Positions 53,692-62,643 of a stretch of DNA of 64,000 nt are shown in pieces (position 1 is the stretch's first letter; every line of letters begins with the position of its first letter). Source of the DNA: Streptomyces sp. F001. Lineage in GTDB: Bacteria; Actinomycetota; Actinomycetes; Streptomycetales; Streptomycetaceae. Position numbers and translations under genes: made by a program. Location of the stretch: positions 558,001 to 622,000 of the forward strand of contig NZ_QZWF01000002.1 in the NCBI RefSeq assembly GCF_004187715.1, read 5' to 3'. The notes below the pieces were generated by a model, which had not been told where the DNA came from, did no database searches, and saw only the letters and a program-made list of their open reading frames with translations.

Positions 53692-55265
53692 TCAGGCCCG
53701 GTCCGCGCCCCGCAGTCCGGCGAGGGTGCGCAGCTGCAGCCACAGCACCAACCGCTCGTCCGGGTCGGCCAGGTCGATACCGAGGTGCTGCTGTGCCTGC
53801 CTGAGGCGGTACCGGCAGGTGTTGGGGTGCACGGCGAGCAGCTTCGCCGCCCGCGCCATGTCGCATCCGGCGTCCAGCCAGCACACCAGGGTCCTGGCGT
53901 AGTCGGTGCCGTGCTCGGCGTCGTACGCCAGGACCTCCCGCCAGGCACCCGCCGTCAACCCCCGCTGCTCGCCTATGAGTTCACGCAGTCGGAGCAGGGT
54001 GACACGCGCGCGTATCTCGGTCACGGCAGCGACGTCCTCGCCCGGTCCGAGCGCCCGCAGGACGAGGTCGGCGTCGTCCCGTGAGCCGCGCACGGCCGCC
54101 AGGTCCGGGACGATGTCGCCCAGCCCGGACCGCACCGGCACCCGCAGCGCCCGGCTCGCACGCCGCACGACGTCCTCGGCGAGCCGCTTGTGCCGCTTCC
54201 CACCGTGTTCACCGGTCACCGGCAGCAGCGCGTACACACTCCCGTCCACCAGCACGCACGCGTGCCGCCCGTATCGCGCCTCGCACTGGAGCCGTACCAG
54301 GTCGAGCAGCCGCAGCGCGGTCTGTTCCCCGTCGGGCGCGGACACCGTGCCGTCGAGGGCGAAGGCCACGACACGGACCGGGGTGCCGGCGGCGAGGCCG
54401 AGGCGGTGCGCGGCGCGGCGGTGCCGTCGAGGAGGCGGCGCAGCAAGTCGCTCGTCAGATGCCGGGACAGTTCCTCGCTCGCCCGGGCCCGCAGCAGGAG
54501 CAGGGCGGCCGTGGACGCGCCCTGCCTGAGGGCGTCCTCAGCATCGGGGCCGAGGTGCCCGTCGTCGACGACCCACACCGACCCCAGCGTCTCGCCGCCC
54601 GCGCGGATCGCGACGGCGAGCCGCGGCAGCTCGTCGCCGTCGAGTGCGGCGAGGCGTACGGGTCCGGGGGCGGCGAACAGGAGGCGGTACTGCTCGGTGT
54701 TCTCGGGGCTGCTCGGCACCTGGCGGCCCAGAATGCCCTGCCGCCGGGCCTCGTCGACGACCTGCCCGGTGACGGTGGAGTAGGCCAGGATCCGCTGGCG
54801 GGCGTCCTCGACGACGGTCGCGCCCCCTACGGCCGCGGCCACCGCGTTGGCGAGCGCGAACAGGTCGCCGAAGGCGGCGCCGCTGCCCGCCGGGCCGGGC
54901 CGGGAGCCGATCGCGGAGGCCAGCAGCAGATGGATGTGATGCCAGGCGGCGTCCTCGTCGACGGCGAGCAGCGCGAGGCCGTGGGCCTTCGCCGCCGCCA
55001 CCGCGTCGGGCTGCCCGTCGCCGGCCCGTACGACGAGTCCGGCCATCCCGGCCGCCGCGGCATCGCGCGCCAGCGTCCCGACCTCGCCCGCTCGCGCCCC
55101 GACCGTCAGCAGCAGGGCACCGGGCGCGCTGCGCGGGAACGGGGCCCCGGCGTCGTACAGCAGGACCTCGCAGACGGGTGCGGTGAGGCCCGCCGGGGCG
55201 GTGAGCACACGGAGCATGGGCTCACCGAGGATGTCGAGGAGTTCCTCGAGGGTGCAGGCGTCCAT
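53692..55265 (-). pseudogene. PucR-family regulator gene, frameshifted
   Basis: The N-terminal part (55265 to about 54420) encodes a purine-catabolism-type regulatory domain (DACTLEELLDILGEPMLRVL, GMAGLVVRAGDG, ASAIGSRPGPAGSG). The C-terminal part (about 54430 to 53692) encodes a GGDEF-like middle and the PucR HTH (LACDMARAAKLLAVHPNTCR-like, LLAVHPNTCRYRLRQAQQHL). The frames meet near 54405-54425 in GGCGCGGCGG-type sequence, one base out of register. Either a recent mutation or a sequencing error. Divergent from the GNAT gene, which it would normally regulate. Confidence 0.8.
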
Positions 55266-55294
55266 GGGCGGGGCGGGCTCTCCGATGGAGGACG

Positions 55295-55307
55295 GTCACA
55301 TGGTGAC
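55295..55307. promoter_or_regulatory. Candidate regulator-binding site in the PucR/GNAT gap
   Basis: An inverted repeat GTCAC-N3-GTGAC lies 30 bases before the PucR start and 120 bases before the GNAT start. Short, so only suggestive. Confidence 0.3.
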
Positions 55308-55426
55308 GATGGGCGTTTTTACGGGACGGTGACCACTGGGGTCCTTGGCCGATCGCAACAGGGTGGCAGGAACTCATTGTGCCTGACGACAATGGCCGCC
55401 GGGCTGTGGCCCTGGAGACTCAAGGC

Positions 55427-56305
55427 ATGACACCTGTGACGATCTCCGCCGCCGGGTCCGGGGCAGCGGCCGGAACACCGAACGCGGGCGCCCTCGCCGA
55501 GGACGCCGCCCGTGCCGCCGGAGTCACGGTCCGTACCGTGCACGACGTGGCCGGTATCCATGCCGTGGCTGATTTCTTCGCCGATGTGTGGCAGATGCCG
55601 CGCGCCACCCCGCCCTACCCCTCGGAGGTGCTGCACAGCCTGGTGCACTCCGGAGGCGCGGTGCACGCCGCGTACTCCACCGGGCCGTCGGGCGAACGGC
55701 TCGCAGGGGCGGCGGTGGCCGTGTTCGGGCCACCCGCCGAGCGGGACGTGTACTCGTTCGTGGCGGCGGCGACCGCCTCCGGCCGGGGCGTCGGCTTCGC
55801 GGTCAAGCAGGCGCAGCGGCGGTGGGCGCTGGAGCGGGGCGCCACCACCATGCGCTGGACCTTCGACCCGCTGGTCAGCCGCAACGCCCGCTTCAACCTG
55901 GTCAAGCTGGGCGCCGTCGGCAGCGAGTACCTGGTCGACTTCTACGGGCCGATGAGCGACGGCGTGAACAACGGCGACGAAAGCGACCGGCTCACCGTCG
56001 TGTGGGACCTGGTGACAGCGACCACCCGGACGGACGACCTCGCCGACGGCCGCTCCGCCGCCGACGTCGTTCGCCGGGCACCGGACGGCGACCCGCTTGC
56101 TCTGCGCGACGCGGACAGGCTGTGGTGCCGCGTCCCCGAGGACATCGTCGCGCTGCGTGCCGCCGACCCGGCGCTCGCGCTCGACTGGCGGCACGCCGTG
56201 CGCGAGGTCTTCACCGAGGCGTACGCCGAGGGCCTGCGCGCGACGGCCATGTCCCACGACGGCTGGTACCTGCTGACCCGCCCGTCCCCCGAGGAGCAGG
56301 CATGA
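55427..56305 (+). CDS. GNAT-type N-acyltransferase of the racemase cluster
   Basis: About 292 residues. ADFFADVWQMPRATPPYPSE, GRGVGFAVKQAQRRWALERG (acyl-CoA loop with Q/RxxGxG-like spacing) and TMRWTFDPLVSRNARFNLVK match acyltransferases found next to N-acylamino-acid racemases. The end is longer than a simple GNAT. It probably moves an acyl (for example succinyl) group onto an amino acid. ATG 55427 has GGAG upstream; GTG 55379 is also in frame. The stop overlaps the racemase start by ATGA. Confidence 0.75.
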   Translation: MTPVTISAAGSGAAAGTPNAGALAEDAARAAGVTVRTVHDVAGIHAVADFFADVWQMPRATPPYPSEVLHSLVHSGGAVHAAYSTGPSGERLAGAAVAVFGPPAERDVYSFVAAATASGRGVGFAVKQAQRRWALERGATTMRWTFDPLVSRNARFNLVKLGAVGSEYLVDFYGPMSDGVNNGDESDRLTVVWDLVTATTRTDDLADGRSAADVVRRAPDGDPLALRDADRLWCRVPEDIVALRAADPALALDWRHAVREVFTEAYAEGLRATAMSHDGWYLLTRPSPEEQA

Positions 56306-57417
56306 AGCTCGAACGCGTCGAACTGCTCCACGTCGCCATCCCGCTCGTCACCCCGTTCCGCACCTCCTTCGGGACGATGACCAGCAAGGACACCTTCCTG
56401 CTGCACGTGGTGACCGACGAGGCCGAGGGCTGGTCGGAGTTCGCTGCCGACCCGGAGCCGCTGTACTGCTCGGAGTTCGTCGCCGGCGCCGAGATCGTCA
56501 TCCGGGACTTTCTGCTGCCGCGCGTCGCCGCCCTGCCCGAGCCGACGGCCGCGGCCGTCGCCCCCGCCATGGCCTCCGTGAAGGGCCACGAACTGGCCAA
56601 GGCCGCCCTGGAAACCGCCCTCCTGGACGCCGAACTGCGCGCCTACGGGATGTCATTCGCGACCTTTCTCGGCTCGGTCCACGAACGGGTGCCCGCCGGG
56701 GTCTCGGTCGGCATCAAGAACTCCGTACCCGAACTGCTCGACGACGTCGAGCGGTACCTCGCCGAGGGCTACCTCCGCATCAAGCTGAAGATCGAGCCGG
56801 GCTGGGACGTCGAGCCGGTGCGCGCCGTACGCGAACGCTTCGGCGACCGACTCCCGCTCCAGGTCGACGCCAACACCGCCTACACGCTCGCCGACGCCGA
56901 ACATCTCCGCAAGCTCGACGACTTCGGGCTGCTGCTGATCGAGGAGCCGCTGGAGGAGAACAACCTCCACGCCCACGCCCAGCTGCAGAAGCGTCTGGCC
57001 ACCCCGGTCTGTCTCGACGAGTCGATCCACTCCGCGCGCGACGCGGCGTCCGCGCTCGCGATGGACGCCTGCCGGGTCGTCAACGTCAAACCGGCCCGCG
57101 TCGGCGGCTATCCGGAAGCCCGTCGCATCCACGACGTGGCCGCCGCCAACGGCGTGCCGGTGTGGTGCGGCGGAATGCTGGAGACGGGCATCGGCCGCGC
57201 CCCCAACCTGGCGCTCGCCGCCCTCCCGGGCTTCACCCTCCCCGGCGACACCTCCGCCTCCAGCCGGTACTTCGCCGAGGACATCACCGAACCGTTCGTC
57301 CTCCAGGACGGCCACCTGTCCGTACCCACCGCCCCGGGCATCGGCATCGACCCGCTGCCGGACGCCCTGGCCCGGTTCACGACGGCGACCCGGGAGGTGT
57401 ACGCCAGACGGCGGTGA
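56302..57417 (+). CDS. N-acylamino-acid racemase / o-succinylbenzoate synthase (enolase superfamily)
   Basis: 371 residues. The barrel has the KxK base (YLRIKLKIEPGWDVEPV), metal ligands in PLQVDANTAYTLADAE, LLLIEEPLEENNLHAH and VCLDESIHSARDAASALAMD, and the second base lysine in VVNVKPARVGGYPEARRIHD. These are the residues of the MLE-subgroup NSAR/OSBS enzymes. With an acyltransferase and a desuccinylase as neighbours, racemisation of an N-succinyl amino acid is more likely than menaquinone synthesis. ATG at 56302 overlaps the acyltransferase stop. Confidence 0.87.
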   Translation: MKLERVELLHVAIPLVTPFRTSFGTMTSKDTFLLHVVTDEAEGWSEFAADPEPLYCSEFVAGAEIVIRDFLLPRVAALPEPTAAAVAPAMASVKGHELAKAALETALLDAELRAYGMSFATFLGSVHERVPAGVSVGIKNSVPELLDDVERYLAEGYLRIKLKIEPGWDVEPVRAVRERFGDRLPLQVDANTAYTLADAEHLRKLDDFGLLLIEEPLEENNLHAHAQLQKRLATPVCLDESIHSARDAASALAMDACRVVNVKPARVGGYPEARRIHDVAAANGVPVWCGGMLETGIGRAPNLALAALPGFTLPGDTSASSRYFAEDITEPFVLQDGHLSVPTAPGIGIDPLPDALARFTTATREVYARRR

Positions 57418-57442
57418 CCGCACGGCCACCCCGCCCGGGGCG

Positions 57443-59357
57443 TCAGCGCCCCGCTGCGTACAGCGCCTCGATCTGCTGCGCGTATGCGGCCATCGCCGCC
57501 TGGCGTTTCACTTTCATGGACGGGGTCAGCAGCCCGTTGTCCTCGGTGAACTCGCCCTCGACCAGGGTGAAGGCGCGGATCGACTCGGCGCGTGAGACGG
57601 CCTGGTTGGCGTGGTCGACGGCCTTCTGGACGTCGGCGCGCATCCGCGGGTCGCGGACGATCTCGGACATCGGCGTGTCGGCGGGCAGTTTGCGGACCAC
57701 GAGCCAGTGGGTGACGGCCTCGGGGTCGAGGGTGACGATGGCGGCGACGAAGGGGCGGTTGTCGCCGACGACGCGACGGGCGGGCGGCTGCGCAGGCGGT
57801 CCTCCAGGACGGCGGGGGAGACGTTCTTGCCGCCGGAGGTGACGATGATGTCCTTCTTGCGGCCGGTGATGGTGAGGTAACCGTCCTCGTCGAGGGCACC
57901 GAGGTCGCCGGTGGCGAACCAGCCGTCGGTCAGGACCGCGTCCGTGGCGGCCGGGTTGCCGAGGTACGAGCCGAAGACGATGCCGCCCTTGACGAGGACC
58001 TCGCCGTCGTCGGCGATGCGGACGGCGGTGCCGGGGACGGGGAGGCCACCGTGCCGGGGCGGGGTCCGAGGGGCGGGACGATGGTGGCGGCGGCGGTGGT
58101 CTCGGTCAGGCCGTAGCCCTCGTAGACCATGATTCCGGCAGCGTGGAAGAACAGGTTGAGGTCGCGGTCGAGCGGGGAGCCGCCGCTGATGGCGTAGCGC
58201 ATGCGGCCGCCGAGTTCCTTGCGGATGCGGCGGTAGACCAGCAGGTCGTACAGGGCCCAGGCGGCGTACAGGCCGGGGCCGGGGCCCTTGCCCTTGTCGA
58301 GGAACTTCTCGAGGTACGCCTCGCCGAAGCGCACTGCGATCCGGTGTGCACGGTCGAAGGAGGCGCCGCGGCCGAGCTTCTCCGCGGTGGCGCGGCCGGT
58401 GTCGTGGATCTTCTCGAAGAGGTAGGGGACGCCGACCAGGAAGGTCGGGCGGAACTCCTTGAACGCCGGGCGGAGGTCGTCGGGCTTGATGCTCGGGCAG
58501 TGGCCGATCTCGATGCGGGCCATCAGGCAGGCGATCTGGAGGGTGCGGCCGAGGATGTGGGCGAGCGGGAGGAAGAGCAGGGTGGAGGCGGTCCGACCGG
58601 TGAGATCCCGGAACATGGGGTGCAGCAGCTCGACTGTGTTGGCGGCCTCGGCATGCAGGTTGGCGTGGGTGAGGACGCAGCCCTTCGGCCGGCCGGTGGT
58701 GCCCGAGGTGTAGCAGACGGTCGCGGGGGTGTCGGGGGTCAGGGCCGTACGGCGCTTGGTGACCTCCTCGTCGGGGACGTCCTGGCCGAGAGCGGTGAGG
58801 TCGTCGAGGCCGGCCGCGTCCAGTTGCCAGATGCGTGGCGGCTGGGGGTGACCTGCCGTGCCGGCCCTGACGGTCATGGCGTTCTCGGCGGTCTCCGTGA
58901 TGACGAAGCGGGTGCCCGAGTCGCGGATGATCCACTCCACCTGTTCGGCGGAGGAGGTGGCGTAGACCGGGACGGTCTGGCCGCCGGCGGCCCAGATCGC
59001 GAAGTCCAGGACTGTCCACTCGTAGCGGGTGCGGGACATCACCGCGACGCGCCCGCCCGGTTCGAGACCGGCGGCGATCAACCCCTTGGCCACGGCGGTG
59101 ACCTCACGGGCGAAGGCCGCCGCGGTCACGGGCTGCCAGGCCCCGTGCTGCTTGCGGCGCAGGACCACGGTGTCGGGGGCCTGGGCGGCGTTGGTGAACG
59201 GGATGTCGGCGGTGCTGCCGGTCGCCGCCCTCGGCGCGAGGGGCGCCGCACGGACCTCGCATACGACCCCGTGCTTGTCCCTGATGATCTCGGTCCTCGT
59301 GCGGGTCGCCAGGTCGGTGCGCTGCTTCGCCCGCTTCAGATCACTGCGTACGCCCAT
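57443..59357 (-). pseudogene. Long-chain acyl-CoA synthetase (AMP-forming) gene, two frameshifts
   Basis: Segment 1 (59357 to ~58045) has [20 protein letters not shown], the AMP-binding P-loop, and [18 protein letters not shown]. Segment 2 (~58045 to ~57785) in another frame has [39 protein letters not shown] and [17 protein letters not shown]. Segment 3 (~57785 to 57443) returns to a third frame and ends MKVKRQAAMAAYAQQIEALY. The first junction can be restored by adding one G near 58045. The restored protein would be about 640 residues, matching the FadD family. Regulated by a palindrome at 59418. Confidence 0.85.
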
Positions 59358-59417
59358 GACGGCTCCCGGTCGCGGTTGAGAATGGCGTGCTGTCGCCCGT
59401 GCTTACTCCAGAGTCAA

Positions 59418-59433
59418 CTTACTCGCGCGTAAG
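59418..59433. promoter_or_regulatory. Palindromic operator upstream of the acyl-CoA synthetase gene
   Basis: CTTAC-TCGCGC-GTAAG (core TTAC, CGCG, GTAA) lies 61 bases before the synthetase ATG. It resembles operators of TetR-type fatty-acid regulators in actinobacteria; no such regulator gene is present in the window. Confidence 0.55.
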
Positions 59434-59456
59434 GGAAGGTCAACGGGTGGGTCCGT

Positions 59457-61010
59457 TCACCCCATACGACTCGCCGTCTCTATCGCGTCGGCCAGCTGCT
59501 GCACGTCCTCGTCCTCCGTCCTGTACGCCAACGTGTGTGCCCGCTCCGAGAGTTCGTCGAGATACGGGGCGCCGGGCAGAGAGCCGTAGCCATGGTCGGA
59601 GGAGCGGCGGAGAGCGTCGGCGAAGTAGGCGGCCGTGGCCGTGACCTGGAGGCCCCGGCCGGCGCTCCATACGGAGTCGTCGAGGTCGCCGGCCTCCAGG
59701 CCGCCGGACTCCTCGTGCGGGGCGCGGGTGTCGGGGTCGAGCCAGCGGACGGTGGCGGTGGCGAGGTGGCCGTCGGCGCCGGGCTCGGTGCGCACCGCGT
59801 ACAGGGCGGTGACGGTGTGGCCGGGGCCGACTTCGCCACCGTCGACGCGGTCGTCGCGGAAGTCGTCGTCGGCGACATGGCGGTTGTCGTAGCCGACGAG
59901 GCGGAACTCGGTGACCGTCGCGGGGTCGAAAGCGACCTGGGCCTTGGCTTCACGGGCCGTCAGTTCGATGTTCTGCGGGAGCTGTTCGCAGAACACCTCC
60001 CGGGCGTCCTCGGTGTTCGAGACATAGACCGTGTGGCCGTCTCCCCGGTCGGCGAGGCGTTCCATCAGGGCGTCGCCGTAGTCGCTGCCGACGCCGACGC
60101 CGAACAGGGTGATGCCGTGCTCGCGGCGTTCCGTGGCAATCCGCTCCAGGATCGCGTCCGGGTCGGTGTCGCCGGTGTTGGCGAGCGCGTCGGAGACCAG
60201 GACGACCCGGTTGGTGGCGCCCTCGCGCAGACCCTCGACCGCGGTGGCGTATCCGGTCTCGACGCCCGCGCCGAGGTTGGTGGACTCGGCGGGCTCCAGA
60301 CTGTCGATGACCTCGTGGATCTCGCCGCGACGGCCGTCCAGACGCGTCATGGGGAGCACGGTCTCGGCCTCGTCGCTGAAGGTGACGATCGCGACCGAGT
60401 CGTCGTCGCGCAGCCGGTCCGTCATCACGGACAGGGACTGCCGGGCGAGGTCGAGGCGGCCCGGTTCGGCCATGGAGCCCGAGATGTCGATGACGAACGT
60501 CAGGGCGGCGGGCGGGCGTTCACCGGCCTGTTCGGCATGGCGCGTGGCGAGGCCCACGCGGATCAGGGACCAGTTCTCCTCGTCGGTGCGGGCGCCGTCG
60601 ACGGTGACCGTGAAGCCGTCGCCGTCGGGGCGTTCGTAATCCTGGCGGAAGCTGTTGACGAACTCCTCGGGGCGAATCGTCGACGGGTCGGGCAGTCTGC
60701 CCTCGGCGAGGGCGCGGCGGGCGTATCCGTAGGAGGCGGTGTCCACGTCGAGGGCGAAGGTGGAGAGGTGGTCGGGGGGGCGACCTCGCGGGAGTCGGTG
60801 TCGTCCTGCTGCTCGCCGGTCCCCTGGCTGCGGTCGGGGCGGGCAGTGGGGCGGGAAGCCGGAGTTGTGCTCGCTCGCGTCCGAGGTGCGGCTCTTGTCG
60901 CCGGTGTCGCTCGCGCCGCAGCCGGTGAGCAGCAGGCCGCCCGCCGCCGTGAGCGCGAGCAGCGTGCCGCGCAGCCGCCGTGTCCGGTGGCGCTCGTACC
61001 ACTCCATCAT
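59457..61010 (-). CDS. VWA-domain lipoprotein (YfbK-like)
   Basis: About 517 residues. Signal peptide with lipobox (LLLTGCGAS), a N-terminal VWF region (DHLSTFALDVDTASYGYARR), a VWA domain with MIDAS (LTFVIDISGSMAEPGRLDLA, IVTFSDEAE) at about residues 175-330 and a C-terminal YfbK-like domain. It anchors to the membrane and probably binds a protein partner via a metal. The ATG at 61010 has GAGGGGGC upstream. Residues ~55-80 (FPPHCPPRPQPGDRRAAGRH) are out of frame: see the paired frameshifts at 60774 and 60848. Confidence 0.83.
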   Translation of the reverse strand: MMEWYERHRTRRLRGTLLALTAAGGLLLTGCGASDTGDKSRTSDASEHNSGFPPHCPPRPQPGDRRAAGRHRLPRGRPPDHLSTFALDVDTASYGYARRALAEGRLPDPSTIRPEEFVNSFRQDYERPDGDGFTVTVDGARTDEENWSLIRVGLATRHAEQAGERPPAALTFVIDISGSMAEPGRLDLARQSLSVMTDRLRDDDSVAIVTFSDEAETVLPMTRLDGRRGEIHEVIDSLEPAESTNLGAGVETGYATAVEGLREGATNRVVLVSDALANTGDTDPDAILERIATERREHGITLFGVGVGSDYGDALMERLADRGDGHTVYVSNTEDAREVFCEQLPQNIELTAREAKAQVAFDPATVTEFRLVGYDNRHVADDDFRDDRVDGGEVGPGHTVTALYAVRTEPGADGHLATATVRWLDPDTRAPHEESGGLEAGDLDDSVWSAGRGLQVTATAAYFADALRRSSDHGYGSLPGAPYLDELSERAHTLAYRTEDEDVQQLADAIETASRMG

Positions 61011-61229
61011 CCGTGCCCCCTCGGTCCGTTGACGTCGACGTCTGTTGACGTGGCCTTCTGTGACTGTGACGGCACAGGGCACCGGAACGTGCGACACGGG
61101 GTGTTGCAGATGCGTCTCGAAGCGGCCACGGAGGCGGCCCGTCGTACGCCGGGGCACGGGCCCGATGCACCGACCGCCGGTTGCCGTACTCGCCGCCGCC
61201 CTCCCGCGCCCGTACCACCTGGGACGTCG

Positions 61230-62183
61230 TCAGGGAGCCTCCGCGGTCCGGCGCTCCTCGTCCGGCGCCACCAGTGACTGGGTGAGTGGAATCCGTGACA
61301 GTGCGAGGACTCCCGCAGCGATCAGCGCGACACCGAACAGCTGGGGCAGCAGCCACCACCCGGAGCGGATCTCCTCCTCGTACAGGGTGATGCCGAGTGC
61401 GAGGCTCACCATCGCGTCCCCGAGGGTGAGGGCGGGCTGCGAGGCGACCAGTGGACCGGCCTGCATCGCATTCTCCAGGAGGAACAGCGCGCACACGCCG
61501 GTGGCGGCGAATGCGTAGGTCTGCCAGGCGGAGAAGAAGCCCAGGAGCCCTTGCTCGTCGAGGATGTGCGTGGAGGCCTTCATCAGCGCCGCGGTCACCG
61601 CGTAACTGATTGCTGTCGCGGCCCCCAGACAGGCGGCCCGGGCGCGGCCCTCCGGGCGCCGGAGGGCCGCGAGAGCGAGAGCGACGACCGTCCCCATGCA
61701 CACGGCGAGGGCGGGAATCCAGCGGTCCAGCGCCACATGGGTGCGATTGCCGGTGGGGGACGCGGCGGCGAGCGCGACCGCCAGCCCGGCCACCACCACC
61801 GTCACGGCCAGCCAGCCCGTGCCCGGCAGATGCCGGTGCATCAGGAACGAGGCGACGATGAGGGTGAGCGGCAGCTCCAGCACGAACAGCGGCTGCACGA
61901 TCGTCAGCGGCCCGGTCGCCAGCGCCAGCGCCTGGCAGACACCGGCGGCGATCACCGCGAGGATGCCGGACAGCCAGACGGGCCGCCGCAGCAGATCGAG
62001 CATCAGCCCGGCCCGGAACCCTTGGGAGCGCGGCACGGTGAGCGCCGCCTTGCGCTGCAGCACCGTCGCGACGGCGTTGCTGAAGGCCGCGCAGAGCGCG
62101 AAGACGATGGGGAGCAGGGTGTGCAGCGTGGCCACCTCCCGGATCGGCGGGCCTGTGACGTCGGCTGTGCCTTCTCCTGCCAT
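61230..62183 (-). CDS. DMT/EamA-family integral membrane protein
   Basis: 317 residues with ten hydrophobic segments: LLPIVFALCAAFSNAVATVL at the start, QALALATGPLTIVQPLFVLE, LPGTGWLAVTVVVAGLAVAL and, near the end, QPALTLGDAMVSLALGITLY. EamA-like half repeats are visible. Substrate unknown; family members are small-molecule exporters. ATG at 62183 with GAGGCGACC just upstream; the frame to 62264 adds a basic leader. Confidence 0.8.
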   Translation of the reverse strand: MAGEGTADVTGPPIREVATLHTLLPIVFALCAAFSNAVATVLQRKAALTVPRSQGFRAGLMLDLLRRPVWLSGILAVIAAGVCQALALATGPLTIVQPLFVLELPLTLIVASFLMHRHLPGTGWLAVTVVVAGLAVALAAASPTGNRTHVALDRWIPALAVCMGTVVALALAALRRPEGRARAACLGAATAISYAVTAALMKASTHILDEQGLLGFFSAWQTYAFAATGVCALFLLENAMQAGPLVASQPALTLGDAMVSLALGITLYEEEIRSGWWLLPQLFGVALIAAGVLALSRIPLTQSLVAPDEERRTAEAP

Positions 62184-62320
62184 GGTCGCCTCGATGCGGT
62201 CACGAGCGCGATCGGAGCGTCCGGGGCTGCGGACCGTTGACCCGGTGACAACGTTGCCGAACACTGCACCGCCGACCTGGTTCCGTCAAGACCTCCAGTT
62301 CGCCACGGAACATGTTTCCT

Positions 62321-62342
62321 TAAATTAGTAATAATTATTGAC
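62321..62342 (+). promoter_or_regulatory. AT-rich operator/promoter, copy 1
   Basis: Starts TAAATTAGTAAT and ends TTGAC in a region otherwise ~70% GC; TTGACA (62338-62343) could be a -35 element. Matches copy 2 at 62529-62550 in 19 of 22 positions. Confidence 0.6.
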
Positions 62343-62447
62343 AGGTTCTGGCTCCGGGGCCACAGTCTTCGCCGTGACGCCCTCGGCCCCAGGCATCCGC
62401 ATGGCCCGCGTCACCTCTTCCTGCTTCCCAACCTCCGGGAGAGGCCC

Positions 62448-62531
62448 GTGACTTCACGCCCACCCGTACCACGAACCCGACACCGGCAGTCCGTCCGGCT
62501 CGGCGCCGTCCATCGCACCCAGTTCCAATAA
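62448..62531 (+). CDS. Tiny basic ORF between the duplicated operators
   Basis: 27 codons (GTG start; MTSRPPVPRTRHRQ...), preceded by GGGAGAGG at 62437-62444. The stop TAA is embedded in operator copy 2. Nothing similar is known to me. It may be a leader whose translation or transcription affects the importer operon, or chance. Confidence 0.3.
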   Translation: MTSRPPVPRTRHRQSVRLGAVHRTQFQ

Positions 62532-62568
62532 ATTAGTAATTAATCTTGACGTGGCGGAAGCGCCACGC
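62529..62568 (+). promoter_or_regulatory. AT-rich operator copy 2 with adjoining inverted repeat
   Basis: TAAATTAGTAAT then TAATCTTGAC (62529-62550). It overlaps a CGTGGCG/CGCCACG inverted repeat at 62550-62567. It lies about 95 bases before the binding-protein start. Confidence 0.55.
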
Positions 62569-62643
62569 GAACCTGGATCCGCCGCGAGCGGGCCCGGCCG
62601 TCAGGAGGGCCGGGCCGCCGGGCGGATCCACAGGGAGCCCTCC

